Assembly: GCA_963920665.1 (NCBI GenBank)
Contig: OY987267.1
Location: 12,896,001 to 12,960,000, forward strand
Direction of reading: 5' to 3'
Source: Straminergon stramineum
Taxonomy: Eukaryota; Streptophyta; Bryopsida; Hypnales; Calliergonaceae
DNA length: 64,000 nucleotides
The stretch's first letter is position 1; the number at the start of each line of letters is the position of its first letter. The notes beneath the pieces are model-generated. The model was not told where the DNA came from and searched no databases. It saw only the letters and a program-made list of their open reading frames with translations. Shown one piece after another: positions 38,428 through 50,851 of the stretch. The position numbers were made by a program, and so were the translations under genes.

Positions 38428-40933
38428 CTAAGTAGGAAACATATGCGGGTCACCGTAGCTAGAGATCATGGCAACGACAATCCAAAGTAAGAACAGACCC
38501 GTAATGACCACGCGAAGTGTTCGTGAATACGACTCGTACGTAGACTGACGTAAACAGAGCGCCCTTTCGTCCAAGGATAAGTCCCGATTCCTTTCTGGCC
38601 CGAGTTCGTTCTGCGCTTGGAAAGGTACAAGCGATAAGTTGCCCTTTGCCTTCTGAGCCAGAGTATCCTCACAATAGTCACATGAGCACTTCCCTCCCAA
38701 TACAACGGGCACGTCGAAGATCCCCCCAAGATAAGTTGCAAGACGATTCATGTACTTGTCACCTTCCATGTGGATCTTCTTCCTAGTGGATGGCTTCACC
38801 ACCTGCAGTTACCAGCTTTACTTAGAAAAGCGCCGCAATTTAACTGTATGAGAAAAGCCGCAACACCCAACATTTTTTTCGTTTAGGAATGCATTCAGAC
38901 GACGTAAGTACATACTTCTCAAAACTGCGAAATTCCTCCAATACCGGAAAACAAACGCTACTCTGGAGAGTTCTGACAATCTCCGCAAAAGATCTAGACA
39001 GCAGCTTATCTAAGTAGATACAAATTATCTATTCACTACATTCTATAGGGTTGACGACCTAAACACAAACGAAGAGAATAAAAAAGCATGAGAGAAAAGG
39101 ACACCTGAAGGACAGCATTTGCAAGTACTTGCACAACCGGTGGAAGATTAATAACAAAGAGAGCTGCAAGTCGCGTAGGGTAATGTTCCTGAACCAACAC
39201 CGAGCACGACTTCACCATGTTTAACGGAAAGCCAAAGACAGAGGTGCCCTGACAATCCATTACAACAGTGAGTCGTGCATCGTCTTTCAGGACCTTGCTT
39301 CTTAATCCATGCTCAACCTGAGACACTGCAAGCACAAAATTCAATGTTCTGTGTATCTTTATGCACATCTCCATTTGGAGAATGGTCCTTGCATGGTATT
39401 GACATTCAAAACCATTAACTCCAGTTTAGTAATACCTGGTCAATAGGTATATAAACAGTAGGAGGTCTAAAATGCTTGTTTCAAGTCATGTGTACACAAT
39501 ATGCAATGACGGAATAGATGACAGCATCAGATACACGAAGGTTCATGATAGGCAGAAGCTAGGAATGCTACAACGAAGATTATATCCACAAAATGAATAT
39601 CGAAAAGAATATTCGAATCCCCGTGACATTGAACTAGAATGTTCGCGGGGATTGGAGACATACCGATAGCTTGAATAAACAGGGCACGCTCCGACGGTGC
39701 TAAAGTGGAGAATGCAAGGCCAAGGCGGATGATGAGAGTAGGCCGACCAAGAGCATCTTGCTTATGCCAGAACACCAGATGTTCCCACCTCTGAAGATCG
39801 GATTGAGATAAGAAATGGTAATTTACCCGCCATCGAATTGTCTTCTTCACATGGGCTACAAACTTCGTCGTGTCTCCGTGGGCTGCACCCCAAACCCTCA
39901 GCACCTTGTCATCATCGAACCTGAAAACTCGCAAGTGACAATTTAGTAAGAATCTCAATTGGTTCAAAGGATTTGCCTGACATAGAGGCTCAAGAGGTCC
40001 CTTCAGTCCATCCCTAGTCCTCCCAATGTCCTTGACATAAACACTGCATGATCCAGTTTCAGAGTTCAAGTCATTCACCACTCTGGAAGAATGACACCGC
40101 TCTTGTTTAACTCTTCTTTCAAAAACTCCGCATTCGTTTCTTGACTCTCAGAATTTAAAATGCTTTTCTCCTTTACTTCAACGGCTCTGGGATCGAAAAT
40201 TGCAACATTGGCGTCAGGAACTGTATTTGGTACAGTAATTACAGTCTCTTGAGATAGATCTTTGGGCCGTGGATCGTGGTGCAGCGAATCTTTGTGTTTG
40301 TATGCACTTGTGACTACACCCGCAAGTGACAAGAAGATGATAGGATTTGCGAAACCCTGCATAAAAAATCGCAAGCCTATGAGAGACACTACAAGAAAGC
40401 ATGATCACCACATCATACAATTTTGTGTTCCTTGAAATCAGTCAATGTTCGCTCTAAGAAATAATTCTGAATTGGACGAGAAGAAAGGTACGAAAGAGTT
40501 TAAAATCAGCAGAATGTACAAAATCTTCAAAGAAAGTCACCTCAGTGACATGTGCAAGGAACCGAAGTGGAGCCCAACGCATTAACCAGACGAAAGGAGC
40601 CGCTTGGACCGCCACCAAGCCGTTTAAGCCAGCTAGACCTTGCAATGTCCACACTAAAGGACGGTGAACGCCATATAGGTTAGTGTGACCAACTCGTCGC
40701 AAGCCTTCTAAAACAACGACTTTACCTACGAACAAGACGGCTCGCGCTGCTTTGTTCGTGACACCCCGACCTTGCACTAAATCAATCGATCTCTTCAGAA
40801 CAGAATGTGATGAAGAAGTCCGCCCAGTCTTTTTGGTTGTGATAGCGGAGTTTTTATCTTTCTCCGTAAGAGGCTTTGCGACTTTCACCAGCTTGACCTC
40901 CTTACTCATGGCTGATGTTTTAAAATTCGCCAT
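38428..40933 (-). CDS. Sec14-like CRAL-TRIO protein with membrane segments
   Basis: Five exons on the minus strand: 40933-40541, 40356-40079, 39920-39664, 39325-39105 and 38802-38428 (TAG at the end). All introns are GT-AG and phases join without conflict, giving 507 residues. The CRAL-TRIO/Sec14 fold binds a phospholipid or other small lipid and exchanges it between membranes. Seen in sequence: N-lobe FDDDKVLRVWG...KKTIRWR from residue 225; core LGRPTLIIRLG, LTVVMDCQGTSVFGFPLN, and the gate-strand region YPTRLAALFVINLPP; the usual tail RKKIHMEGDKYMNRLATYLG then DVPVVLGGKC (in exon 5). Unusual for the family are two adjacent hydrophobic stretches before the domain (about 99-120 and 132-150) and a C-terminal membrane helix (about 479-496), suggesting a membrane-anchored form. 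Start: first ATG of the open frame (MANFKTSAMSKEV); a second ATG eight codons later is possible. Lipid ligand and organelle cannot be told from sequence. Confidence 0.88.
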
Positions 40934-42200
40934 CGTGGTTATCTAACCCTTCTGGCCATGGGTATAAGTCCTTAAAACCCCTTGGGGTCAATACCAGGCA
41001 AAATTCCAGTTCAATTCAATCCAAGAATGTCATCACTCCCGCATACAACACCGATAATCCTCAAAAGCAAGGTGCGCACTCCAACTGATCCTCCTAAACA
41101 CCAACACTTTCACCACCTGCCAATCAGCAAGACAAGTCATTTCAAAGATATCAAAGCATGCAGCCTACTCTATTAATGTAAATTAAATTTGCAGCTCAAC
41201 GAAAGTAAAATGCCAGTCCCAGACAGCGATATGGATTTCTCTACCTAGTCGCATGAACTGTCCTAGCGAAGTCTTTCCTCGATCCATTCTACATGAGTCT
41301 TAAATTATAAAATTCTGTGTTACTAGAGAACGGAATATTCTCGTTCTCACAATGTTCTATTATGTTCCTGATTGCGTTGCAATATGTTTTTTCCGATTCT
41401 GTTCTCAAGCTGTAAATACTCGCACAAAGACTGAAAAACGATTAAAAAAACCGAAATATTCTTACTGAATTAGAAGCCGGAGAACGTCAATATTCCCGTA
41501 ATTCAGTCTAAATTCGATAAATTACAACTAATCCAATTCCGGGAAAGTAAGAATAGCGACATCCTCTCCTTGTCCACATCAGATCGTTACAGTACAGAAC
41601 TTGGTAAAGTTGAGATCCACCTTCAGGCCATGCCACTCAAAACGGCCAGCTCTGGATATTGGGGGCGGAGCTTTGTCTAAAAGAGTACGGCAAATTACAA
41701 ATAATGCGTTCCACCCTCAAAGAGAATATGAGAATTGCCAAGCTTCATCGAAAACAAAGAAAACGCCATTTTCAGGAAAAGAATCAGCACAATCCGGTCA
41801 CAGAAATTCCTAATAATGTGAGCTCCGATCCACCATTTCCATACAACTTTTATGGCCAACAATCGTCAAACAAGTACCCGCACACAACGCCACGACCACC
41901 GATACACTGATACTTCCACTCACAACACGATTCAAAAAGCCTCGCACACCTGTAAAGAGGTCTCCGCAGCAGAAACCACGTCGACCACTTCAAATCCTTG
42001 GCGCAACAACTGAATCGACCTCGCAAAACGATCAATCACAAGGCAGAGGACCCTTCTTCAGCACCTAACCCTAAATCCCATGAGATAAATAGAAAGCACA
42101 TGCTCTACTGAAGGCCTAGAATTCGTAACTTACTAATACGCTTCGACCGAGGCTTGAGCGCCTGACACGTGGGGTTGCGCTCGTCACATGAAAAGTGTGA
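40934..42200 (-). promoter_or_regulatory. Upstream region of the Sec14-like gene
   Basis: GC content remains gene-like to about 42200, then drops abruptly. The region has only short frames and no splice-bounded exon, so it is best read as 5'-UTR and promoter. A CACGTG G-box core lies at 42166-42171, near the outer edge. No TATA box was identified with confidence. Confidence 0.4.
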
Positions 42201-44586
42201 AGCTTGGACGATAACAAAGGATGGATATTCGTTTGGAAATGAAATCAACATTAAATTATGTTAACCTCAAAGCTCAAATTTTATACACCGTACCAGTGAA
42301 GCCTAGAGAATTTTATGCTCTATTTTCATCAATCTTCTCCTTTTAGTACACATTTTTCAATAGTAGATGGAAAGAATCCTATACTTTAGAATGGCTTTGA
42401 TATTGAATGTACTATACATTTAAATTTGTATGGTTGCAATAAATTTAATAGAAAATAATTTAATAATTTGTTACTCATACCCCTTTCATTGTTGGATGAA
42501 ACCATAGTCACCTTTCAACCTCTAAATTTTTTATTCTATATCTTCAATGGTAAGATTTTCCGCATATCTCTTTAAATTGATGTATACTTGAATTTGAACC
42601 AATATAACTTATTGAATAAAATGTATTTGACATTGTTTATCATACAACTTTCAAAGTTAGATAAACTCAAGATCAACTTCCAACCTCCAATTCTCCTATT
42701 CTAAATCTAAATGTTTAAATTGATTAAAAATTGAATTTGTAGGGATACAGTTAGTCTAGGACAATGGATTGGACTCTTACTAATTGATTATTAAATTACA
42801 CTTATTCATTGGAGGTTAAAGACAAAACACAATATAAAAAATTAAATAAGACTTATAGAATCTTTCTTATGAATAGTTGATATAGAAGCAAATTAATCCA
42901 TAAATGAGTCAATGTTCACTAGGAGGATGGTAAATGTTTTTCAGGGATATCTAAAGGAGCCATAAAAAATGGATGAAGTACATCCAAACCTCACAATCCT
43001 TCACTTTGTTTGCTACCATTTTGCAACTATATATGAAAGAATTTTTAAAAATTTGTTTCTAAAGATGAAAATATACATCTTCTCTAAGTCATAAAAATCA
43101 CAATTTTTTTGGTGAAAATTTGAAATTATTGTAAATTCTTTAAGAAAAAACTAGAGAAAATCCTTATTAAATACTCCAGAGTACAAAATGTAATAAAAAA
43201 AATCTGAAATTATCACCATAGGTGTATATTACGATATATAAAATCATAATATAAATCAAAATTATTGTATTATTCTAAAATCAAAATATCAACAATCTAT
43301 GGTCATAGGTTCAAAGTTAAAATTGCAATTGAAAATACATTAGAAGACAATTGAAGGCTTCAAGAGCCCGTTTCAGAGTTGTTCCTTGCATTGTTCCCTG
43401 TGCTACTAGAAACTTGGAACTAGCACATAATGGATTGAATATTTGAATATTTTGAATTTTTTTATAAAAAAAGTTCCCCGAAATTTCTAAAAAGTACTTA
43501 GGTGTATATCCATTTCCAACCACTTAAGCAATTACGAATATATGGAGCCTGGGATTCTCGAGTGGGGAAATTTTCCTATATACCAAAATAGAGTTCGGAA
43601 GGATTCTATATTTTTTAATAACTTTATTTCTCAAAACATAATTACTAAAAATTTTTTAACTTAAGATTCTACTCGACCCATATTGGTCATATAGATTTTT
43701 GTACTTCCAACCATGGGTTTGTTGCAAAATCAATCAAGGATTGTTTGCAATACTGATAGTCCTCTAGCCAATCATAATATACCACAATTGATCACCACTC
43801 TTGACTACTTGATCTATAAGAAATATAGTCTACATGGCAAAAATGGGGGTGTGATTGGAAAGAGGTCACCTCCCATAATAAAATTAAAATCAAATTAAAA
43901 AAATATTTTTTTTCAAAAAAAACAATTAAGAAATAACTAAAATAATAAAAAATAATATTATTTTTTGACGTGGCAATGATTGTGCCAAGTGACACTATTG
44001 ATGTGGCTAGTTTCCACAGCTTGGGAACTCAAAATAACTCGCAGCCTCTTCATGCCCTAAAATTTCATCTAATGTTTAATTTTTTCAAATTTATTTCAAT
44101 ATCCCATCAAGTAGAAACTATGCCATTGATAAACTTTATTTCATTTGTTGGGCTCAAAAGTAAAAAAATACCATTCTCAAGGCTAAAATTCACTTCAAGA
44201 GTATAGAGTATGAAGTCACTAAAATACTCTACAAAGGTGATCCATGGATTGAGCATCTTCTTCTTTTGAAAAGTCAATAATATAATATTGAGGGAAAATC
44301 CAATAATATTCACTTGAAATGCATTCAAGCAACTCCTTCTACAAAATTTGGATGGAAATTTGTTTTTTCCCATCCTAGAACCCCTTCTTTGAAATCATCT
44401 ATAAGACACTAAATGTCTTCAATATCATTTCAGGGATATTATTGTGCACAAGATTTAGATGGCTACAAGAAATAGCAAAATTCTTCAAGAATAAACTAAA
44501 CTTCATTAGCTAAAATTATGGACTATACCTAAAATCGACCCCAATATCACCTAGATAGCACCCAATATTGACCCTCATATCATCCA
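42201..44586. other. AT-rich intergenic DNA without genes
   Basis: About 2.4 kb of AT-rich sequence with only short frames (such as 43317-43523, 43970-44206, 44107-44373) that show no motif. A GACGTGGCAATGATTGTGCC patch near 43969 resembles, loosely and in reverse, the GC-rich patch at 14000-14060, and may be a shared repeat fragment. Confidence 0.55.
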
Positions 44587-44680
44587 AGTAGTATCCCAGT
44601 AGCACCCCAGTAGCACCCCAGTAACACCCCAGTAACACCCAAGTAGCACCCAAGTAGCACTCAAGTAACACCCAAGTACC
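44587..44680. repeat. 11-bp minisatellite, about 8.5 units
   Basis: Consensus AGTAGCACCCC repeated from 44587 at exactly 11-base steps to 44680, with variants AGTAACACCCC and AGTAGCACCCA; weaker related units (TAGCACCC, TATCACC) precede it from about 44545. It lies about 0.27 kb outside the left arm of the aldolase inverted repeat and has no counterpart outside the right arm. Confidence 0.9.
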
Positions 44681-45303
44681 AGGTGAGTAGCAATGATATT
44701 CCAGTAGATTTATAAAATTAGACTTCGTTGCTACCAAGGATAAACTGGCTTTAGCTTTGGGGCAACTTTTCAAAAACAATACTAAAAACACTGGTTCAAA
44801 GCTTCCCAGTCCCCACCCGAAACACAAGCAGGGTGATGGAAACCAGAGGCAGAGATGAGAGGTACCTCAAAAGCACGCCAGTTCCGTTTCACCACCGGGC
44901 CAAAAGCCATTCAAAGGCAGACCACAAAGCAAGCACGCGTGAGCGTCGCTGTGTGGCTCTCCCGCCTGCCCCTTTCCCAGCCACATACCCCCCAACAGGA
45001 TAGTGCTTTCCCCCAAACACCCCTGCCATTCGCGACCACCTCCCATAATCAGACGTGGCAAAACACTTCGACCAATGCCAGACCCCGATTACGCCAGCTG
45101 GCAACTCGGGCAGCAAACGCTTTACTTCGCCCTGGACCGCGACCCGGGCTCCCACTCTCCCAGTGCTGCTGCAAGATAGAACTCTCCCTTCGCGTGCGGC
45201 TCTGTGTCCATTCACTCTCCTCACTCACTCGATCACGTCGTTGCTCCTTCGCTTCGACGAGTTTCTCGTTGCGATCTCAGCGAATTCCATCGTCGCCGAC
45301 GCA

Positions 45304-47494
45304 ATGGCCGCCGCCGCCGTGTCCTCGAGCGTCGCAGCCCTGAAGCAGTCCGTGGGCGTGGGCAAGTCGGAGTTCTGCGGCAATGCGCTGAAGCAGCAGA
45401 CCGCGGCCTCCCGCGGACAGAGCAATGTCGCCTTCGCCGTGCGCGCCGCGGGATACACCGAGGAGCTCATCGCCACCGCGGTACGTTTCGTGTCGGCGGC
45501 AATGCTTGTTGAGAATTTTTGCAATTGGGAAGAATGTGTGTCGATGCGATTGGAGTGCAATGCGTCCGCTGAAATTTGGACTGGGCTATGTTTTCTTCTG
45601 TTAGATGCGAGCGTGTTGAACCGATGCAGATAGGGTTGGGGAAATTTCGGATGCGGCGGATGAGAACGTGCAGCGGTGTACAATCCTCTAGGTAGGTTTG
45701 AATTGCGACCCTGTTGGGTCGCCGCGAGCCGACATAGCCTGGCGCGATTGTTTGTAGCCATTGGGGAGGGGTGGTGAGCGAGTGTGTCTACGCCATGTGA
45801 TAGCAACGAATGTCCCTGGTGAACAAATTGGTGGTCTTGGGGTGGACGCATTGGCAGCTGGGAGTGTCGCGAGAGGGGACACGAAGCATGCTCCTTGCGC
45901 GCATTGGCAAGTCGTAGGTCTTATACGTGTGTCCTGGAAATGAAATTCGGTTGCCATTGCCGGTCCATGGAAATCGGTTGATGATTCGTGTGCATGGGTC
46001 GTGCATGTGCCGCGCGGTGTCTGAATTGGACGTGCTGAATTTTGGCGCTGTGCAGAACAAGATCGCCACCAAGGGTCGGGGCATCATGGCCATGGACGAA
46101 TCCAACGCCACGTGCGGTCTGCGTCTGGCGTCCATCGGACTGGAGAACACGGAAGCCAACCGTCAGGCGTACCGTCAGCTGCTGGTGAGCACGCCGGGTC
46201 TGGGCGAGTACATTTCCGGCGCCATCCTGTTCGAGGAGACTCTTTACCAGAACACCACCGACGGCAAGAAGATGATCGACGTGTTGTCGGAGAACGGCAT
46301 CATCCCCGGCATCAAGGTGGACAAGGTAGGGCACTGAATTCCTTCCCGCTACCTTACTTCGGCGTTTGCGTGGAGCTAGGTTGCCCGGGTCGAACGGTGA
46401 CTAATTATGTCGAATTGTGGTTCTCAGGGTTTGGTGCCTTTGACGGGCTCCAACAACGAGTCCTGGTGCCAAGGCCTGGACGGTTTGGCGTCGAGGACCG
46501 CCGCTTACTACAAGCAGGGAGCTCGTTTCGCCAAGTGGTGAGTGGCTGGGCCTGGAGCTTGGGATGTTGTGGCATTTCTTTGCGATTGATGCATTTTGCA
46601 ATGGGTCAGGAGTTGGACTTCGCGAGTGACATGTGTGTCCGGTTGGTTGGTTGAACAGGAGGACTGTGATCAGCATTCCCAACGGCCCTACTGAGTTGGC
46701 CATCACCGAGGCCGCGTGGGGCCTGGCCCGTTACGCGTCCATCTGCCAGGACAACGGTTTGGTGCCGATCGTGGAGCCCGAGATCCTGTTGGACGGCGAG
46801 CACGGCATCGACCAGACTCTGGAGGTGGCTTCCCGGGTGTGGTCGCGTGTGTTTTACTTCCTGGCGGAGAACAACGTGGTGTTCGAGGGCATTTTGTTGA
46901 AGCCGAGCATGGTGACCCCGGGCGCGGCGTGCCCTGAGCGGGCGTCGCCCGAGAAGGTGGCCGAGTACACTTTGAAGATGTTGAAGAGGCGCGTGCCACC
47001 CTCCGTTCCCGGAATCATGGTACGTGATTGCGTTCCCTCTTGTGAGAGAATGTTTCACAATTTTGGCTTGCGTTTTTTGAGGCAGCGGATTGACTGGAAC
47101 GGCCTTGGCGTGGAATGCATGATGTGTATGTGATAGTGACTGCAGTGAATCAGCAGTATGCAGTGATGGTTTGGTAGGGTGAGCTAAAAGGGAGTGCGTG
47201 TGTCTGGTTGTGCAGTTTTTGTCCGGAGGTCAATCCGAGGTGGAGGCGACTTTGAACTTGAACTCGATGAACCAGAGCCCGAACCCGTGGCACGTGTCTT
47301 TCTCGTACGCGCGCGCTCTTCAGAACTCCGTGTTGAAGACTTGGAAGGGTCTGCCCGAGAACGTGGAGGCCGCCCAGAAGGCTTTGTTGGTCCGCGCGAA
47401 GGCCAACTCTTTGGCCCAGATCGGGAAGTACTCGGAGGAGGGTGAAGCCGAGGAGGCGAAGCAGGGCATGTTCGTGAAGGGCTACACCTACTAG
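45304..47494 (+). CDS. FBA: Plastid class I fructose-bisphosphate aldolase, copy 1
   Basis: Five exons: 45304-45480, 46056-46325, 46428-46537, 46659-47019 and 47216-47494 (TAG). All introns are GT-AG and phases agree; the precursor is 398 residues. The enzyme cleaves or forms fructose-1,6-bisphosphate (and sedoheptulose-1,7-bisphosphate) in the plastid stroma, in the Calvin cycle and glycolysis. Visible features: Ala/Ser-rich transit peptide (about 1-47, [18 protein letters not shown]); [10 protein letters not shown] with catalytic Asp73; GIKVDK (Lys146); FAKWR (Lys185, Arg187); VEPEI (Glu225, Glu227); Schiff-base Lys267 in [20 protein letters not shown] and SYARAL; C-terminal Tyr of GYTY. 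Odd: Leu81 in [10 protein letters not shown], where plant and animal enzymes have Lys before the conserved Arg. The gene is far GC-richer than its flanks. Upstream, ACGTGGC at 45053-45059 is a possible G-box/ABRE-like site. The whole gene lies in an inverted repeat with copy 2. Confidence 0.95.
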
Positions 47495-47530
47495 AGACCC
47501 ATCTATTGATACTGGAGTGCGAACGATTGT

Positions 47531-50500
47531 GGGCGGAGGCCGCGTCTATTGTAGATTAAAAAGCTTTAGGTGTATCGGGGTAAGTAACTTAAGTAGGAGG
47601 TGCGTTAGTTTGGCCGAGTGAGGGCTTTCGTTTTTTAAGAGATCGAAGCATCTGCGTTGCAGATAATAAAGCTGCTGACTCTGTGAAATTATACAGATCT
47701 TCGTGCACACAGTTTGAGAGTCTCCTTGGCAATTCATGAGTTGGCTTCGTCTGATGAGAGCTTCTGCAGTGGGTTATGTCGACAAGAAAGGCGACTGGTC
47801 TTGTCAACATGAAGATTGATGGTTCTTTTTACCTTGGAGTGATCAGTCGTGTTTTTTGGTCATTGCTGCCGCTGGATTCATTGTAGAGAGATCGTTTGTG
47901 TGTGAACATTTGTATGAGTTCCTGACGGTGCAAATATGTGGAAAGTGCTATGCTCGGGGAGGTCTTGAAGAGCTTGTTGTGGTCGCCGTAAGTCTCTTGT
48001 GGTTGCAACTTGTGCCAGAGCAGTGTTAGTTGCTCTAGGTACTGCTTTTGTTGATACCTCGTGCAGAAAATATTACTTCACGGGTTTCTGCCTCTTCTCT
48101 TCCTATTTCTATTGGCTTTGTGTTTGAATACATGCTTCATTTTAAAATGATTCCAGTGATTTTCAAATTGTGTGTGAAATTTTGCAATCTGTTGTCCTTC
48201 GTAATACTGCAGATATGTAGCGTACATTTACATTACAAATGTTGATGCTGGAACGTGAATGTGCTGATTTAGGTTGAATATCCAAATTTAAATGTTTAAT
48301 GTTGCAAAGGTCAAAGGGAAGGAAGCGAGGAAGAACAGGAGTGGCTCAGGAAATTTGATCTGCCCAAACCTGGCAATTGTTGATAATCTAGTCACGTTGG
48401 TATTTGTAAAACTGAGGTTTTGGTTTTTGGTTGGCCTTCCGTGAAAGTGAGGAGAATTCTGAAACCCACCCTATAACATACTCTTGATGCCAAGTAATAC
48501 AACATAGTGTACAAGTACCCTCCAAGAAGTCTGGCAACCCCATTATGAAGCCCTTCAAACTTATATTTTTTAATTCCATTTTAAGATTAATATCCTATCA
48601 CGACTATCCTATTCAAGTTATCATTTTATGCAATCTTGATCAACACACCAAATTTCAATTTCGAAAAACAAGAATTCATAGTGGGGTTGCAAGACTTCTT
48701 GTTCATTGTATATTTCTTGGCCTTCTCTTTAAAATGTTTGCATTAGCTAGCATTTGAGCAATGATTTCTAATATAAAATTATCTTAATTTTGGTTGAGTC
48801 TTGCTGGAATTTGTAATATAATTTGAATGCATCTTTACATGATTTTTAGGAAATTGAGTGAATGTAAACACCTTCTATTATAGATTCCTATGTTATCAAT
48901 TATGAGGGAAGTTATTTCCTCTCTATCGTAATTTGACACTATTTTAGTTTTTGGCCTATGGAATGGGATATTGAAATAGTCACTCAAGAAATAACTTGAG
49001 TACATAATATTTCCTCAATGCCTTTCTATAAATTGCTTTCATATTGCATTGCATCTTCTAGCCACTTGAAAGGTCCAACGAATCTTTAAAAAATATATTG
49101 TTGACACTACATGAATAAGCTAATCTTCTAGTCAGAAACTACTAAATGAAGGTAGGTTGACTTAATGAAATCAACCTTGGCAACTACCACCTAGTGATCA
49201 ATTACTATATCTTTGCTATTCTTTATCTTTTATATATGAATTAAATCATTCAAGTGATTTTCTTAGCTTTTTTGTTCCAATTGTACATTTATATTTGGTT
49301 TTGAGGCAATAACATCAAGTAAAGAGATTCTCCTTCTAGTTAAAAGATAGTTCACTTTTATTAGCTTATGCTATACGTTATCTATTTAAATTATACTTGT
49401 CCCTTGTGTCATATATCATATTCATTACATTCATTCTAACATACACTATATGGTAGTCTGCTCTAATTCAGCCCTTGTTTTTTAGACTGTCCCTAGCTAG
49501 GGTTTGAAATGGACATTAACAAGTTGTAAAATGGATCCGTGTAAAGCATTGAATGTTCTATCAATGATGTCAAATCGGTTTAACATTTGTCAAATGTTCA
49601 TTTATGCTTTGCTAGTGGATGGAATAAGAGCTAAAGTGGCTCCATTTCTGAAATGTTTACCTATATTCAAAAACACTTTTCCCCCACAACTTTGAATGCT
49701 AATATTTTTCAATCTATATGGTCAAACTTGATAAAAAAAATTTACCACATGATCTCATACAAGTATAGTACAAGATCCTACGGTTAGATTTTTTAATTTT
49801 AATCTTTTTTCTTTCTTGAATGAATGCAGCAGAAATAGTAATTTCGAGTGATTTTTGTCAAAAAATAGGCTTTGGCCCTTTAGAAGTTTAGTCAATAAAG
49901 GTCACATTTTGGAACCCTGTGTGTTACTTTCTACATGTTGCAGTGCTTGTTTTCGGTGACTATGCATTTGTGGGTTTTGTAAGGCCTATTATCAAGAAAT
50001 AGATACCTATGACAGAATTCTTTAGAAATTCATAAGTAATTCAAAAATGCTCCGAAAAATATGACACTACTTGGGTTAGATTCCACATCAATTTTTCTTC
50101 AAGTGAAAAATAAGGAAAAATAATTTCATGCATCGAAGAACCATTGAAAAGGCCGACCAGCCCTTAAATGGGCGCTTTAAGAGCAGACTACCATACACTA
50201 TACCCCTTGTTGTATAGAAACTTTCTATTGTCAAATCTTCCACATCCAACGGTACCATAGACAATGCCAAACAGGGCCAAAACGAGCTACCAAAATAATC
50301 AGGCAAGGGGAAAAATGTAGAGCTCAAAACCAAAGATTGTGGTGCTAGTGGAATCAGGAAGTGAAGACATTAGTGAAAGACTCTCGGTTAGAATAGCTGC
50401 TTCATGCGCACATATGCTCATGCAAATGCCGATCACCAGAAAATCTTAACGCATTCACACGTCACTGAGAATTGTCCATTTCTTTCGAAAAAACAAAGTC

Positions 50501-50851
50501 GCTGAGAGTGTCGTACCAAAAAAGTGCACTACCTCAGTAGGAGAAAAGCCGAAAGCGAAGCAATCATACCCGTAGGCCATTTTACGGAACATGATGGAAG
50601 GAATCAAAACAGATCCGGCACAACCAAAAGCTCACCAAAAGGATTTCAACGCCCAAACACGACTGTTCACTCCGAGGTAAAAAGAACCATCAATCTTCAT
50701 GTTGACAAGACCAGTCGCCTTTCTTGTCGACATAACCCACTGCAGAAGCTCTCATCAGACGAAGCCAACTCATGAATTGCCAAGGAGACTCTCAAACTGT
50801 GTGCACGAAGATCTGTATAATTTCACAGAGTCAGCAGCTTTATTATCTGCA
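47531..50851 (+). repeat. Contig-end segment, repeated right of the gap
   Basis: The 3,321 bases up to the N run match 51052-54372 (right after the N run) in the same direction at a constant offset of 3,521; open frames in both agree residue for residue. The segment contains the last 304 bases of the left arm, the 2,840-base spacer (47835-50674) and the first 177 bases of the right arm. The spacer itself is AT-rich with no gene; frames such as 48048-48245, 49504-49695 and 50088-50333 have no motif. Confidence 0.9.
47665..47670 (+). terminator. Poly(A) signal of aldolase copy 1
   Basis: AATAAA lies 170 bases past the stop codon, inside the arm, so both copies share it (mirror image at 54360-54365). 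A further copy sits at 51186-51191 in the repeated contig end. Confidence 0.5.

Larger units (their letters stand above)
44948..47834 (+). repeat. Left arm of the aldolase inverted repeat, 2,887 bp
   Basis: Pairs base for base with 54196-57082 on the opposite strand (paired positions sum to 102030). All translated frames on both strands agree between the arms, and every stretch compared directly was identical. Outer edge: GCTGTGTGGCTC at 44948, beyond which the flanks are unrelated. Inner edge: first mismatch at 47835, after which similarity fades over some tens of bases. The arm carries the complete aldolase gene, 356 bases upstream of its ATG, and 340 bases past its stop. Confidence 0.95.

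Noticed and set aside
44587..44680. CRISPR-like array
   Set aside because: Units are 11 bases, contiguous and without spacers; this is a eukaryotic minisatellite.
44516..44827. Minus-strand frame with a repeated WVLLGCY-type motif
   Set aside because: The repetition comes from the 11-bp minisatellite; no splice or start context supports a protein.
45225..45851. Long minus-strand frames opposite the aldolase genes (also 46606-47058 and the mirrored frames at 54972-56805)
   Set aside because: They are shadows of a GC-rich, codon-biased gene; the sense strand has full homology to aldolase and consistent splice sites.
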